Shown here in pieces: positions 1 through 7,837 of a stretch of DNA of 10,427 nucleotides. The position numbers and the translations under genes were made by a program. The DNA is from an uncultured Parasphingopyxis sp. (GTDB lineage: Bacteria > Pseudomonadota > Alphaproteobacteria > Sphingomonadales > Sphingomonadaceae), in NCBI GenBank assembly GCA_905479515.1, contig CAJQMX010000335.1, forward strand, positions 1 through 10,427, written 5' to 3'. Under the pieces are notes generated by a model. The model had not been told where the DNA came from. It saw only the letters and a program-made list of their open reading frames with translations, and searched no databases. Positions within the stretch are counted from its first letter, which is position 1. Each line of letters opens with the position of its first letter.

Positions 1-475
1 GTTTGGGCAGGAACAGCTTGAAGCATTCGCCGAATTCGTGCGCCAGCGGCTCCAGATTTGCCCCCCAGTCGCGGTCCGTGTGCAGCGCCGCTTCTTGATG
101 CAGCGCGAGCAGCCATGCCCAGCCATAAGGCCGCTCGAACCCGCCCGAATATTCCCGCTCAAGATAGGCGAGCTCCCCCGCCACCTTCTCTTCGGACAGC
201 ATCGTATCGGCCAGCTTTTCGATATCCGCTGCAAAAGGCTCCTCGGGATAGAGCCGCCGCAGGGTGAGCAGCATCCAATAGCCATGGACACAGCTGTGCC
301 AGTCATAGCTGCCATAGTAGATCGGGTGCAGGGCCTTGGGCGTCTGCGCATCTTCAGGGCCGTTCAGCACATGATCGAGCTTGTGCGGATATTGCTGCGT
401 GACATGGCCAAGCGCGATGCGTGCGAATTTCGCAGCGAGTTCCGGCGTCAGCCGGGAGGTGAGATCATTGTTCAT
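1..475 (-). CDS. DUF2891 family protein (C-terminus beyond window)
   Basis: My translation of the minus strand from the ATG at 475-473 gives 158 open codons that run off the window at position 1. The family is usually about 330-350 aa, so roughly half is present. The fragment has the DUF2891 hallmark HPIYYGSYDWHSCVHGYW (residues 50-67), followed by a leucine-rich helix ending at a Pro-rich turn (LRRLYPEEP), and a second aromatic patch ERPYGWAWLL (114-123). No signal peptide or membrane segment is visible, so it is probably cytoplasmic. The start shares one base with the stop of the DUF979 gene (TGATG). The upstream sequence has no good Shine-Dalgarno, which suggests translation depends on coupling. 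Function is unknown. The repeated helical, aromatic character resembles an alpha/alpha-toroid enzyme, but that is inference. From memory, DUF2891 genes recur beside DUF969/DUF979, so a link to 5-oxoproline or a related amide metabolite is plausible. Confidence 0.85.
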   Translation of the reverse strand, partial: MNNDLTSRLTPELAAKFARIALGHVTQQYPHKLDHVLNGPEDAQTPKALHPIYYGSYDWHSCVHGYWMLLTLRRLYPEEPFAADIEKLADTMLSEEKVAGELAYLEREYSGGFERPYGWAWLLALHQEAALHTDRDWGANLEPLAHEFGECFKLFLPK

Positions 476-1425
476 CAGAATGCCAGGAAATAGATGAGAA
501 GGATGTTGCACGCCAACAGGGGAATTGCCGTCCATATCTGCATGCGGATAACGCTGTACTGATCCTTGAGCTCAAGCAGGGCCGCCGGAACGACGTTGAA
601 GTTCGCCGCCATCGGCGTCATCAGCGTGCCGCAGAAACCCGCCAGCATCCCCATGGCCCCGATAATCGCCGGATTGCCGCCAAATTCCACGACAAGCACG
701 GGGATGCCAATCGCTGCCGCCATCACCGGAAAGGCTGCGAAGGCATTGCCCATGATCATCGTGAAGAACACCATGCCGAGGCAGAAGATCAGCACCGCAA
801 CGAAAACATTATTCTCCGGGATCACGCCGCCTGCAATCTGCCCGATAACATCGCCTACGCCCGCCAGCGCAAACACGCCGCCCAGCGCGGCCAGCATCTG
901 CGGCAGGACCGCCGCCCAGCCAATCGAGTCCATCAGCCGCCGCCCTTCCTCAACCGGTGCGAGCACCGGCGGTCTCAGCCATGCGATGCAGGCACCGAGC
1001 GCCAGCAACACGCCAATGCCGAACAGGATCAACGTCTCGCGCCGCTCTTCGAACAGCCCGGTCTCACCAAATGGCGGATAGTTATAAAGGACGGTGCCGA
1101 TCACCGCCGTTAGCGGGATGATCAGCGCCGGAATGAACAGGCGGTTTCCCAACAGCTCCGAAAATTCGGTGCGTTCGGCAAGGCTGGTGGTCGGAGGATC
1201 GCTGCGGCCGAGCAGGCCCGCCCCGGCGATGCCGACGAGCGCGAGGACGAGCAGGCCATTGGCAAAATCCGACAATTGCCCGCCGAAGAAGAAGCTGCCC
1301 GACAAGAGCCCCCAAAAAGCGGCATTGCCCAACCGCTTGCCGTTGGTCGTGTCGCGCAGGCTGAGGGAGGACCAGATCGCGAAGATGATCCCGGCAAGGA
1401 TATAAAGCCATTCAAGGGTGATCAT
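475..1425 (-). CDS. DUF979 family membrane protein, putative 5-oxoproline transporter subunit
   Basis: This is a 316-aa polytopic inner-membrane protein. Hydrophobic stretches lie near residues 4-20, 36-72, 95-114, 130-150, 168-196, 205-245, 253-268 and 298-316. Two conserved-looking stretches stand out: MGNAFAAFPVMAAAIGIPVL (225-244) and CGTLMTPMAANFNVVPAAL (265-283). The second resembles the Gly/Thr/Pro/Asn-rich re-entrant segments of ion-transporter-superfamily carriers. From memory, DUF979 is listed in family databases as a candidate 5-oxoproline transporter subunit working with DUF969. The neighbouring oxoprolinase fits that. The start is the ATG at 1425-1423, which overlaps the DUF969 stop by 4 bases (ATGA) and sits 8 bases after a strong GGAGG. 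Transport itself is inferred from family and context; the substrate is not shown by the sequence. Confidence 0.88.
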   Translation of the reverse strand: MITLEWLYILAGIIFAIWSSLSLRDTTNGKRLGNAAFWGLLSGSFFFGGQLSDFANGLLVLALVGIAGAGLLGRSDPPTTSLAERTEFSELLGNRLFIPALIIPLTAVIGTVLYNYPPFGETGLFEERRETLILFGIGVLLALGACIAWLRPPVLAPVEEGRRLMDSIGWAAVLPQMLAALGGVFALAGVGDVIGQIAGGVIPENNVFVAVLIFCLGMVFFTMIMGNAFAAFPVMAAAIGIPVLVVEFGGNPAIIGAMGMLAGFCGTLMTPMAANFNVVPAALLELKDQYSVIRMQIWTAIPLLACNILLIYFLAF

Positions 1426-2096
1426 TTCTGTACCCTCCCCAGACTGCGATCAAAGGCGAGCAGACGCCCGCCATGGATCAGGAAGGCACAGATCGCGGTC
1501 GGGATCGCCCAGACGGAAAGCTGAAGCGGGGTCATCGGATAGCCATAGGTTTCGAACACGCCCTGGATCAGCAGGATCGAGGCGATGGCGAAGAAAATAT
1601 CCTCCCCGAAAAACAGCCCGACATTGTCGGTCGCCGCCGACATGCCGAGCACCTTTTCACGAGTCTCCTCATCCAGCTTGCCATGCGTCTTTTCCGCCGC
1701 CGCCTCGGCCATCGGCGCGACTAGCGGACGGACGGTTTGCGGATGCCCACCAATATCCTTCATGCCCAGCGCTGCCGTGATCTGGCGGAAGCCGAGATAA
1801 AGAAGGAGGAGCCGCCCCATCGTCGCGCCGCGAACGCCTTCGATCAGCGCGCGTGCGCGTTGCTGTAATCCATAGCGTTCAAGCATGCCGATAACAGGCA
1901 GGATGATCCAGGTGACGCTGATATAACGGTTGTCATTAAACGCCGCGCCAAATGCCGAAATGACCTCAACCAGCCCAAGTCCGCCAAGCACTCCGGTCGC
2001 CAGCGCCGCCAAGGTAACGACCAGCAGCGGATTGAGCTTCAGCGCAAAACCGACGACCACGACAAGGATGCCGGACAGGACCAGATACTCGCTCAT
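1422..2096 (-). CDS. DUF969 family membrane protein, putative 5-oxoproline transporter subunit
   Basis: This is a 224-aa membrane protein. It has hydrophobic segments near residues 4-18, 22-42, 58-72, 92-104, 162-180 and 190-207. DUF969-like stretches are the N-terminal [12 protein letters not shown] (16-27), [12 protein letters not shown] (66-77), [21 protein letters not shown] (around 104-124), and [14 protein letters not shown] (157-170). The acidic GED and polar TDN within a hydrophobic stretch are candidate substrate or ion contacts. The start at 2096-2094 overlaps the oxoprolinase stop by 4 bases (ATGA), and a GGGG run lies 7 bases upstream of it. The stop overlaps the DUF979 start in the same way. 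Such tight coupling suggests the two membrane proteins are made in fixed proportion and form one carrier. That they import 5-oxoproline is inferred from the adjacent oxoprolinase and remembered family naming. Confidence 0.88.
   Translation of the reverse strand: MSEYLVLSGILVVVVGFALKLNPLLVVTLAALATGVLGGLGLVEVISAFGAAFNDNRYISVTWIILPVIGMLERYGLQQRARALIEGVRGATMGRLLLLYLGFRQITAALGMKDIGGHPQTVRPLVAPMAEAAAEKTHGKLDEETREKVLGMSAATDNVGLFFGEDIFFAIASILLIQGVFETYGYPMTPLQLSVWAIPTAICAFLIHGGRLLAFDRSLGRVQK
1433..1440 (-). promoter_or_regulatory. Strong Shine-Dalgarno for the DUF979 gene
   Basis: The minus strand reads GGGGAGGG here, inside the last codons of the DUF969 gene. Its GGAGG core ends 8 bases before the ATG at 1425. 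It is the best ribosome site in the window and confirms the ATGA-overlap start. It suggests DUF979 is translated by fresh initiation as well as by coupling. Confidence 0.75.
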
Positions 2097-5000
2097 TCAC
2101 TTTCCCCAAATCCGCCGCCACCCGGTGTTTCGACGACAAAGACATCGCCCGGCTCCATCGCCGCTGATGCCGTCGCTGGCAGTTCTTCGGCGCTGCCATC
2201 CGTCCGCTGCACATAGTTGCGCCCGGCCTTCGCATTGCTCCCGCCAGCAATGCCCTGCGGCGGGATGCGGCGGCGATTGGCGAGCATGTTGGCCTGCATG
2301 GCCTCCAGGAATCGCACGCGGCGGATGGTCCCGTCGCCGCCTTTATGCCTGCCCTTGCCGCCCGAGCCACGCCGGATCGCAAAGCTTTCGAGCAGCACCG
2401 GCAACCGTGTTTCGAAAATCTCCGGATCGGTCAGGCGGCTGTTCGTCATATGTGTCTGCACGGCGCTGGTCCCGTCATGATCAGGGCCTGCGCCAGAGCC
2501 CCCGGCAATGGTTTCATAATATTGATGGGTTTCGTTGCCGAAGGTGAAATTGTTCATCGTGCCGGATGACGGGGCCAGCCTGCCCGTCGCAGCAAAAAGC
2601 GCGTCAGTCACGACCTGGCTCGTCTCGACATTGCCCGCGACAACCGCTGCCGGATAGCGCGGGTGGAGCATGGAGCCCTCGGGCACGATCAGCTCGATCG
2701 GCCTGAGGCAGCCGTCATTCATCGGGATCATATCGTCAATCAGGGTGCGCACGACATAGAGCGTTGCGGCGCGGGTGATCGAGTAAGGCGCGTTGAAATT
2801 GTCGGGCTGCTGATCACTGGTTCCGGTGAAATCGATTGTCGCCGAGCGCGCCTTATGATTTACGGAAATCGCGACAGACACCTGTGCGCCATTGTCCATG
2901 CCATAGGTAAACGCGCCGTCGCTCAGCTTCTCGATAAGCCGCCGCACAGCTTCTTCGGCATTGGCGAGGACATGATCCATATAGGCGGCCACGACATCGC
3001 GGCCATAGTCCCCGGCAATGCGTACCAGCTCTTCCGCGCCGCGCGTGCAGGCGGCAAGCTGCGCCTTCAGATCGGAAATGTTGCGGTCTGGGTTGCGCGC
3101 CGGCCACTCGCCTGCGCCCAGCAAGGCGCGCATTTCCGCTTCAAGGAAACGCCCCTCATCGACCATCAGGACATTGTCGAGCAGCACGCCTTCTTCGCTG
3201 ATGGACCGGCTGTTCGACGGCATCGATCCCGGCGCAATTCCGCCAATATCGGCATGATGGCCGCGTGCGGCGACGAAAGCAGCGGGGTTCTCTTCTCCCG
3301 GATGGAACACGGGAATGATGACTGTAATGTCGGGCAGATGGGTGCCGCCGCGATAGGGCGCGTTCAGCACATAGGCATCGCCGGGCCGGATGCCGCGGCC
3401 GTCCGCATTGTCTCCGCGCGCCTCGATAATCGTCCGGATACTGTCTCCCATAGACCCGAGATGGACCGGGATATGCGGCGCATTGGCAATCAGCGCGCCC
3501 GATGCATCAAACAGCGCGCAGGAGAAATCGAGGCGTTCCTTGATGTTCACCGAACTGGCCGTGCTTTGCAGCGCAACGCCCATCTCCTCGGCAATCGCCA
3601 TGAAGAGATTGTTGAAGATCTCGAGCATCACGGGATCGACATGGGTGCCGATGGCATGCCCCCCTTCCCGCGCCACGGCCCGGGTCAGAATCAAATTGCC
3701 ATGGGCGTCCGCCTCAGCCTGCCAGCCCGGCTCGACAAAGGTCGTCGCCGTATCCTCGACAATCGTTGCTGGTCCCGCAATTGCGATGCCGGATGCAATC
3801 GAATTGCGGGAGACAACCGGGGGCGCGCCCGGCTCTGTGCCTTCAGGCTGTGGGTGCTGTAGCTCCGCAGCAACTTGCGCGTCCGCGAAACCTTTGTCGG
3901 CATGGCCAACCGCCTCCGCGACAAGCGTTTCAACGATGACATCGGCCTCGCTATCGACATAGCCATATCGGCTTTTGTGCAATGTCTCGAACGCTGCGCG
4001 CATCTGGGCCGGCTCCGCCAGCTCGATCTCGAGCGTGCTGTCGCTCCCGGCATAGCGCAAGGCCACCCGGCGGGTGATCGAAATGGCGTTCTGATCAACC
4101 CCCTGATCGCGCACATCCTTTTCGGCCTCGTCCGAAAGCGCCGCCATCGCTGGGTCAAAGTCCGTGCCAAGCGGGCGTCCAAAGGTCACTTCACGCAGCA
4201 CCGTGACATCGGCAAGGCCAATACCATAGGCTGACAACACACCGGCAAGCGGATGGATCTGGACGCGCTCGATCCCCAGCCTGTCCGCGACCAGGCAGGC
4301 ATGTTGCCCGCCCGCTCCGCCAAAGCATTGCAGGGTATAATGGGTGACATCATGGCCGCGCGCTATCGAGATTTTCTTGATCGCATACGCCATATTATCG
4401 ACCGCTATGCGGATGAAGCCATGGGCGATTTCTTCCGGTGTCATGCGATTGCCGGTTGCCGCATCGACCTTCGCGGAAATCTCGGCAAGCTTCTCTGTGA
4501 CAATGGCGGTGTCGATCGGCTCATCACCATTGGGGCCAAAGACATGGGGAAAGGCCTTGGGGTTGATCTTGCCCAGAGCCACATTGCAGTCAGTAACCGT
4601 CAAAGGCCCGCCGCGCCGATAACAGGCGGGACCGGGAACCGCGCCTGCACTGTCCGGCCCGACCCGAAACCGGCCGCCGTCAAAATCACAGATTGAGCCG
4701 CCTCCGGCTGCAACCGTATGGATTTGCAGCATCGGCGCCCGAATGCGAACGCCTGCGACCACCGTCTCGTTGGTACGCTCATATTGCCCGGAATAGTGGG
4801 ACACATCGGTTGATGTCCCCCCCATATCGAAACCGATAATATGGTCATAACCGGCCTGTGCAGCCGTCTTTGCCATGCCGACAATGCCGCCTGCCGGGCC
4901 GGACAATATCGCATCCTTGCCGCGAAATGCATGGGCGTCCGCCAGCCCGCCGCTCGACTGCATGAACTGGAGCCGCGGACCATCCCCAATGCCATCAACA

Positions 5001-5662
5001 ACCTTGTCCACATATCGGCGCAGTACCGGGGACAGGTACGCGTCCACTACTGTCGTGTCGCCACGCCCGACCAGTTTGATCAGCGGGGCGACTTCGTGGC
5101 TCACGGATATCTGCGTGAATCCGATATCGCGCGCGATCTCCGCCAGCCTCGCCTCATGGTCCTGATATTTCCAGCCATGCATCAGCAGGATGGCAATGGC
5201 CCGATAGCCGTCCGCAAACGCCGCTGCGAAACCGGCGCGCGCAGCCACTTCGTCCAGCGCTGTTTCGATGGTCCCGTCGACACGGACGCGCTCGTCAATC
5301 TCGATCACATGATCGTAGAGCTGGCTCGGCAGCACGATATGGCGCGCAAAAATGTCAGGCCGCGCCTGATAGCCAATGCGCAGCGCATCCCCGAAGCCGC
5401 GCGTCACGGCCAGCGCCACCCGCTCACCCTTGCGTTCGAGCAGCGCATTGGTGGCAACCGTCGTGCCCATCTTCACGCTGGCAATCGGGCCATCGCCATG
5501 GCGTGCCCGCAGCCGCGCAATCGCCGCAACCGCCGCATCATCATATTGTTCGGGGTTTTCGGAGAGCAATTTCTCGACATGCAGGCGGCCATCCGGCGCC
5601 AGAGCTATGACATCGGTAAATGTCCCACCGCGATCAATCGCGAAACGCCACGCCCTCTCCAT
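2093..5662 (-). CDS. 5-oxoprolinase, ATP-dependent (fused hydantoinase A/B type)
   Basis: The family opens 5-oxo-L-proline to L-glutamate using ATP in the cytoplasm. The protein is 1189 aa from the ATG at 5662; an in-frame TTG at 5674 would add four residues. Numbering from the TTG, the HyuA-type half has the phosphate-binding DRGGTFTD (14-21), [10 protein letters not shown] (35-44), [18 protein letters not shown] (70-87), the second ATPase motif [12 protein letters not shown] (282-293), [19 protein letters not shown] (322-340), [15 protein letters not shown] (348-362) and [10 protein letters not shown] (450-459). The HyuB-type half starts near 675, with [15 protein letters not shown] (685-699), [12 protein letters not shown] (771-782), [18 protein letters not shown] (803-820), [14 protein letters not shown] (1057-1070) and the terminal ETPGGGGFG (1182-1190). 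This is the full fused form, close to the roughly 1290-aa eukaryotic enzyme. The N-terminal [13 protein letters not shown] pattern favours oxoprolinase over hydantoinase or acetone-carboxylase relatives, which are usually two separate subunits. It heads a coupled operon with DUF969, DUF979 and DUF2891. Start choice: the ATG has poor Shine-Dalgarno spacing, while GAGG lies only 4 bases before the TTG, so the start is not settled. Confidence 0.92.
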   Translation of the reverse strand: MERAWRFAIDRGGTFTDVIALAPDGRLHVEKLLSENPEQYDDAAVAAIARLRARHGDGPIASVKMGTTVATNALLERKGERVALAVTRGFGDALRIGYQARPDIFARHIVLPSQLYDHVIEIDERVRVDGTIETALDEVAARAGFAAAFADGYRAIAILLMHGWKYQDHEARLAEIARDIGFTQISVSHEVAPLIKLVGRGDTTVVDAYLSPVLRRYVDKVVDGIGDGPRLQFMQSSGGLADAHAFRGKDAILSGPAGGIVGMAKTAAQAGYDHIIGFDMGGTSTDVSHYSGQYERTNETVVAGVRIRAPMLQIHTVAAGGGSICDFDGGRFRVGPDSAGAVPGPACYRRGGPLTVTDCNVALGKINPKAFPHVFGPNGDEPIDTAIVTEKLAEISAKVDAATGNRMTPEEIAHGFIRIAVDNMAYAIKKISIARGHDVTHYTLQCFGGAGGQHACLVADRLGIERVQIHPLAGVLSAYGIGLADVTVLREVTFGRPLGTDFDPAMAALSDEAEKDVRDQGVDQNAISITRRVALRYAGSDSTLEIELAEPAQMRAAFETLHKSRYGYVDSEADVIVETLVAEAVGHADKGFADAQVAAELQHPQPEGTEPGAPPVVSRNSIASGIAIAGPATIVEDTATTFVEPGWQAEADAHGNLILTRAVAREGGHAIGTHVDPVMLEIFNNLFMAIAEEMGVALQSTASSVNIKERLDFSCALFDASGALIANAPHIPVHLGSMGDSIRTIIEARGDNADGRGIRPGDAYVLNAPYRGGTHLPDITVIIPVFHPGEENPAAFVAARGHHADIGGIAPGSMPSNSRSISEEGVLLDNVLMVDEGRFLEAEMRALLGAGEWPARNPDRNISDLKAQLAACTRGAEELVRIAGDYGRDVVAAYMDHVLANAEEAVRRLIEKLSDGAFTYGMDNGAQVSVAISVNHKARSATIDFTGTSDQQPDNFNAPYSITRAATLYVVRTLIDDMIPMNDGCLRPIELIVPEGSMLHPRYPAAVVAGNVETSQVVTDALFAATGRLAPSSGTMNNFTFGNETHQYYETIAGGSGAGPDHDGTSAVQTHMTNSRLTDPEIFETRLPVLLESFAIRRGSGGKGRHKGGDGTIRRVRFLEAMQANMLANRRRIPPQGIAGGSNAKAGRNYVQRTDGSAEELPATASAAMEPGDVFVVETPGGGGFGESE

Positions 5663-5674
5663 CTGCGCGTTCAA

Positions 5675-5701
5675 ACAGCCTCGCGCCGGGAATACAAGCC
5701 G
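5675..5701 (-). other. Short intergenic gap between the glycosyltransferase and oxoprolinase genes
   Basis: This is a 27-base spacer (39 bases if the ATG at 5662 is used). It has no hairpin followed by a T-run and no recognisable -35/-10 pair. The only ribosome-site-like element is GAGG about 4 bases before the TTG. Any separate promoter for the oxoprolinase operon would have to lie within the glycosyltransferase gene. Confidence 0.6.
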
Positions 5702-7837
5702 TCAGGACGCATAGAGTCGGGACAGTCCGTCGAAAAATGCCGCGGAAGAGAAACGAGCGCTGGCCTGTTCGGTAGATTTGCGCGCGACTTGGTCCATCCA
5801 GACCGTGTCTGAAAGCATCGCCTGACTTTGCGAGACAAGTGCCTCAATATCGTCGGGCGGAATCAAAGCGCCTGTTTCGCCATCCAGAAATGTTTCGCCG
5901 ACACCGCCAACATCAAAAGCGGCAATCGGTACGCCGGAAAACTGTGCCTCGATCAGTACGTTCGGCAGGCCTTCAGTCTTCGAGGTCATCCAGAAAATAT
6001 CCATGGCCGCCAGATAGTCCGGCACATTCTCTACCTGGCCGGGCATATGGAGGGAAGTGGAGAGCCCTGCATCGGCAAAGCGCGCCGACACGGCTTCGCG
6101 CAGCGGGCCACCGCCGACCATCAGGAATTGCGCCCGCGGCTCCTGCTTAGCCAATGCAATTGCTGCATCGGCCCAAAGCAGCGGCTGCTTCACATTGGCA
6201 AAGCGCATCACCGTACCGACCACCGGTGCATCCGCAGCCAATCCGAGAGCCGCCTGGGCGGCCGCCCTATCCGGCGCGGGGGATGCCCAATCAAACCCGT
6301 TATAAAGCACGCCAAAACGTTCATCCTGAGGCACATGCCACCACTCGACATAGCCCTTCGCCGCAGCTTCGGCACAAAAGACTGTTGTTACATCACGCCG
6401 GACCCGCAGCTTCCGATAGACAGCGGGATAGGAGGCGATGGGTTCCGCACGGCCAGAACGCGGTACGCCCGGCGCATGGTGGAAATGTATGATGATCTTC
6501 GGGCAACCGGCCGCCAGCCCGGCATAAGCGGCAAGCAAGCCGGTAAGGTCGTTCCAGGCATGGATCACACATGGCCGGGACTCCCGGATATGGTCATGAA
6601 GTTTTCGCGCACGGACTTTCCAGCTTCCCGGCAAGAGCGAAAAGGGCATCCCCGCCTCCCCGTCGCGGTCCAGCAGGAAAATATCGTTTGCGCTGACCCC
6701 AGCCTCTGCCGCGTAAAAAGCCGAGGGCGCCCCGTCAGCAAAATCGAGCAGCGCCAGATCGACCCGTTCAAATCCACCGTCTTGCGAGAAATGCCGATAA
6801 GCACGCGCGAGCATCCGCTCCATCCCGCCGCAGCCCAGCGTATTGCCGACCATGAGCAACCGGTTTTCCGGTTCATAGCGCTCGACATCGACCAGACCTT
6901 GATCGAGCAGCCAATCGAACGCATTTTCCAGCGGTTCTTGATCTGCACTGGCTCCCGCAGTGTCGCGCAGCGCATCACGTTCAGGCGTCGGCACACCGAA
7001 ATCAGCCGCGGAGAGAATTTCGCTATCCTCTAGCCAGCGATCACGTTCGCCAGCCAGTGTTGCAAGACGGCGGCGAATTTTGGCGCGTTCTTTGGCCCGT
7101 CCCGATCGTCCATGCGCTGCCAACAAAAGCAATCGCGCAAAGGCCGGATAGCCAAGCCCGCGATAAAGCCGCGCATCGGCAAGCGCCCTCTCCTCGCCGG
7201 GCAACGACACCGTCGAGAATTGCATAACGGCTTTGCGGAAAAGCGGATCACCTTGGTCGATACCTGCCTTGCGAAGTCCGAGAATCGCCCAATGTAGAAC
7301 GGCGGGCGGAGAATATCGGTCGGTGAGCCCCTGCACATAGCCTCGAAGGGCCGCCATATCCTGCGCCTGCAACAAAGCTTCGATCTCCTGCGAGACCCGT
7401 CCGGCTTTCGTCGCGCCGAATTTTGCAAATAGGGAAGGCCGGACAGATTGGGGCGTTTCCCTAAAGTTGATTGGCGGTAACAACGCGCCAAGGGGGTGAC
7501 CCTCCCGGAAACCCGCGACCGTCGCATTCCCATCCAGGACCAGGGCCGACATTGTAGGAACCAGCTTGTCTGCCGCACCAGCACCGTCACCGCCAACCGC
7601 CAGATCCTGCAAAAATTCGGGTATCTCTGCCAGTTGCCCCATCATGTGATCGACCAACCCCGGCCTATCCAGATGCAAGCCAGCCTCTGCGATGCAAGCG
7701 GCAGAGAGCTGATCATGCTCGCCGCTTCGGAAAATATCGCGCCACAACGCAATTGCGTCATGCCAGCAGCCGGTCTGGCTTGCTGCGACAGCTGCGGCGA
7801 GCGCTCCCTCTGGCGGCAGAGGCCAGCGGCCCGTCAT
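5702..7837 (-). CDS. GT4-type glycosyltransferase with long N-terminal extension
   Basis: This is a 711-aa soluble protein from the ATG at 7837, chosen because it overlaps the previous stop by 4 bases (ATGA). A TTG at 7873 would add 12 residues lying inside the preceding gene and is less likely. Residues 1 to about 315 are helical and match no family I recognise; they may be a repeat-like or docking domain. From about 324 a GT-B fold begins with LLMVGNTLGCGGMERMLARA, the usual N-terminal glycine loop, followed by IIHFHHAPGVPRSGR (about 459-473). The donor-binding half contains VGTVMRFANVKQP (about 540-552), FLMVGGGPLRE (571-581) and the GT4 E-x7-E motif EGLPNVLIE (622-630), followed by GVGETFLDGETGALIPPDD. 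It probably transfers a nucleotide-sugar residue in surface-polysaccharide assembly at the inner membrane. Donor and acceptor are unknown. Its stop lies 27-39 bases upstream of the oxoprolinase. Confidence 0.88.
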   Translation of the reverse strand: MTGRWPLPPEGALAAAVAASQTGCWHDAIALWRDIFRSGEHDQLSAACIAEAGLHLDRPGLVDHMMGQLAEIPEFLQDLAVGGDGAGAADKLVPTMSALVLDGNATVAGFREGHPLGALLPPINFRETPQSVRPSLFAKFGATKAGRVSQEIEALLQAQDMAALRGYVQGLTDRYSPPAVLHWAILGLRKAGIDQGDPLFRKAVMQFSTVSLPGEERALADARLYRGLGYPAFARLLLLAAHGRSGRAKERAKIRRRLATLAGERDRWLEDSEILSAADFGVPTPERDALRDTAGASADQEPLENAFDWLLDQGLVDVERYEPENRLLMVGNTLGCGGMERMLARAYRHFSQDGGFERVDLALLDFADGAPSAFYAAEAGVSANDIFLLDRDGEAGMPFSLLPGSWKVRARKLHDHIRESRPCVIHAWNDLTGLLAAYAGLAAGCPKIIIHFHHAPGVPRSGRAEPIASYPAVYRKLRVRRDVTTVFCAEAAAKGYVEWWHVPQDERFGVLYNGFDWASPAPDRAAAQAALGLAADAPVVGTVMRFANVKQPLLWADAAIALAKQEPRAQFLMVGGGPLREAVSARFADAGLSTSLHMPGQVENVPDYLAAMDIFWMTSKTEGLPNVLIEAQFSGVPIAAFDVGGVGETFLDGETGALIPPDDIEALVSQSQAMLSDTVWMDQVARKSTEQASARFSSAAFFDGLSRLYAS

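Noticed and set aside
566..1081. 171-codon Pro/Ser/Thr/Ala-rich plus-strand frame
   Set aside because: The low-complexity composition is the antisense reading of hydrophobic DUF979 codons; the minus-strand membrane protein explains the region.
2663..3862. 399-codon open frame on the plus strand
   Set aside because: It lies wholly antisense within the oxoprolinase gene, whose protein has clear family motifs throughout this span. Its own translation has no recognisable domain and is rich in Arg, His and Ile, as expected from the reverse complement of GC-rich coding DNA.
5675..5701. Possible terminator or promoter between the glycosyltransferase and oxoprolinase genes
   Set aside because: The GC-rich stretch does not form a stable stem with a loop and a T-run, and no spaced -35/-10 pair is visible in so short a gap.
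4841..5812. 323-codon open frame on the plus strand
   Set aside because: It is a shadow of the oxoprolinase N-terminus that also crosses the intergenic gap and the end of the glycosyltransferase. It has no motif and no credible ribosome site.
5828..7033. 401-codon open frame on the plus strand
   Set aside because: It is antisense to the GT4 domain of the large glycosyltransferase, which carries the E-x7-E and donor-site motifs. The plus-strand translation has no family pattern.
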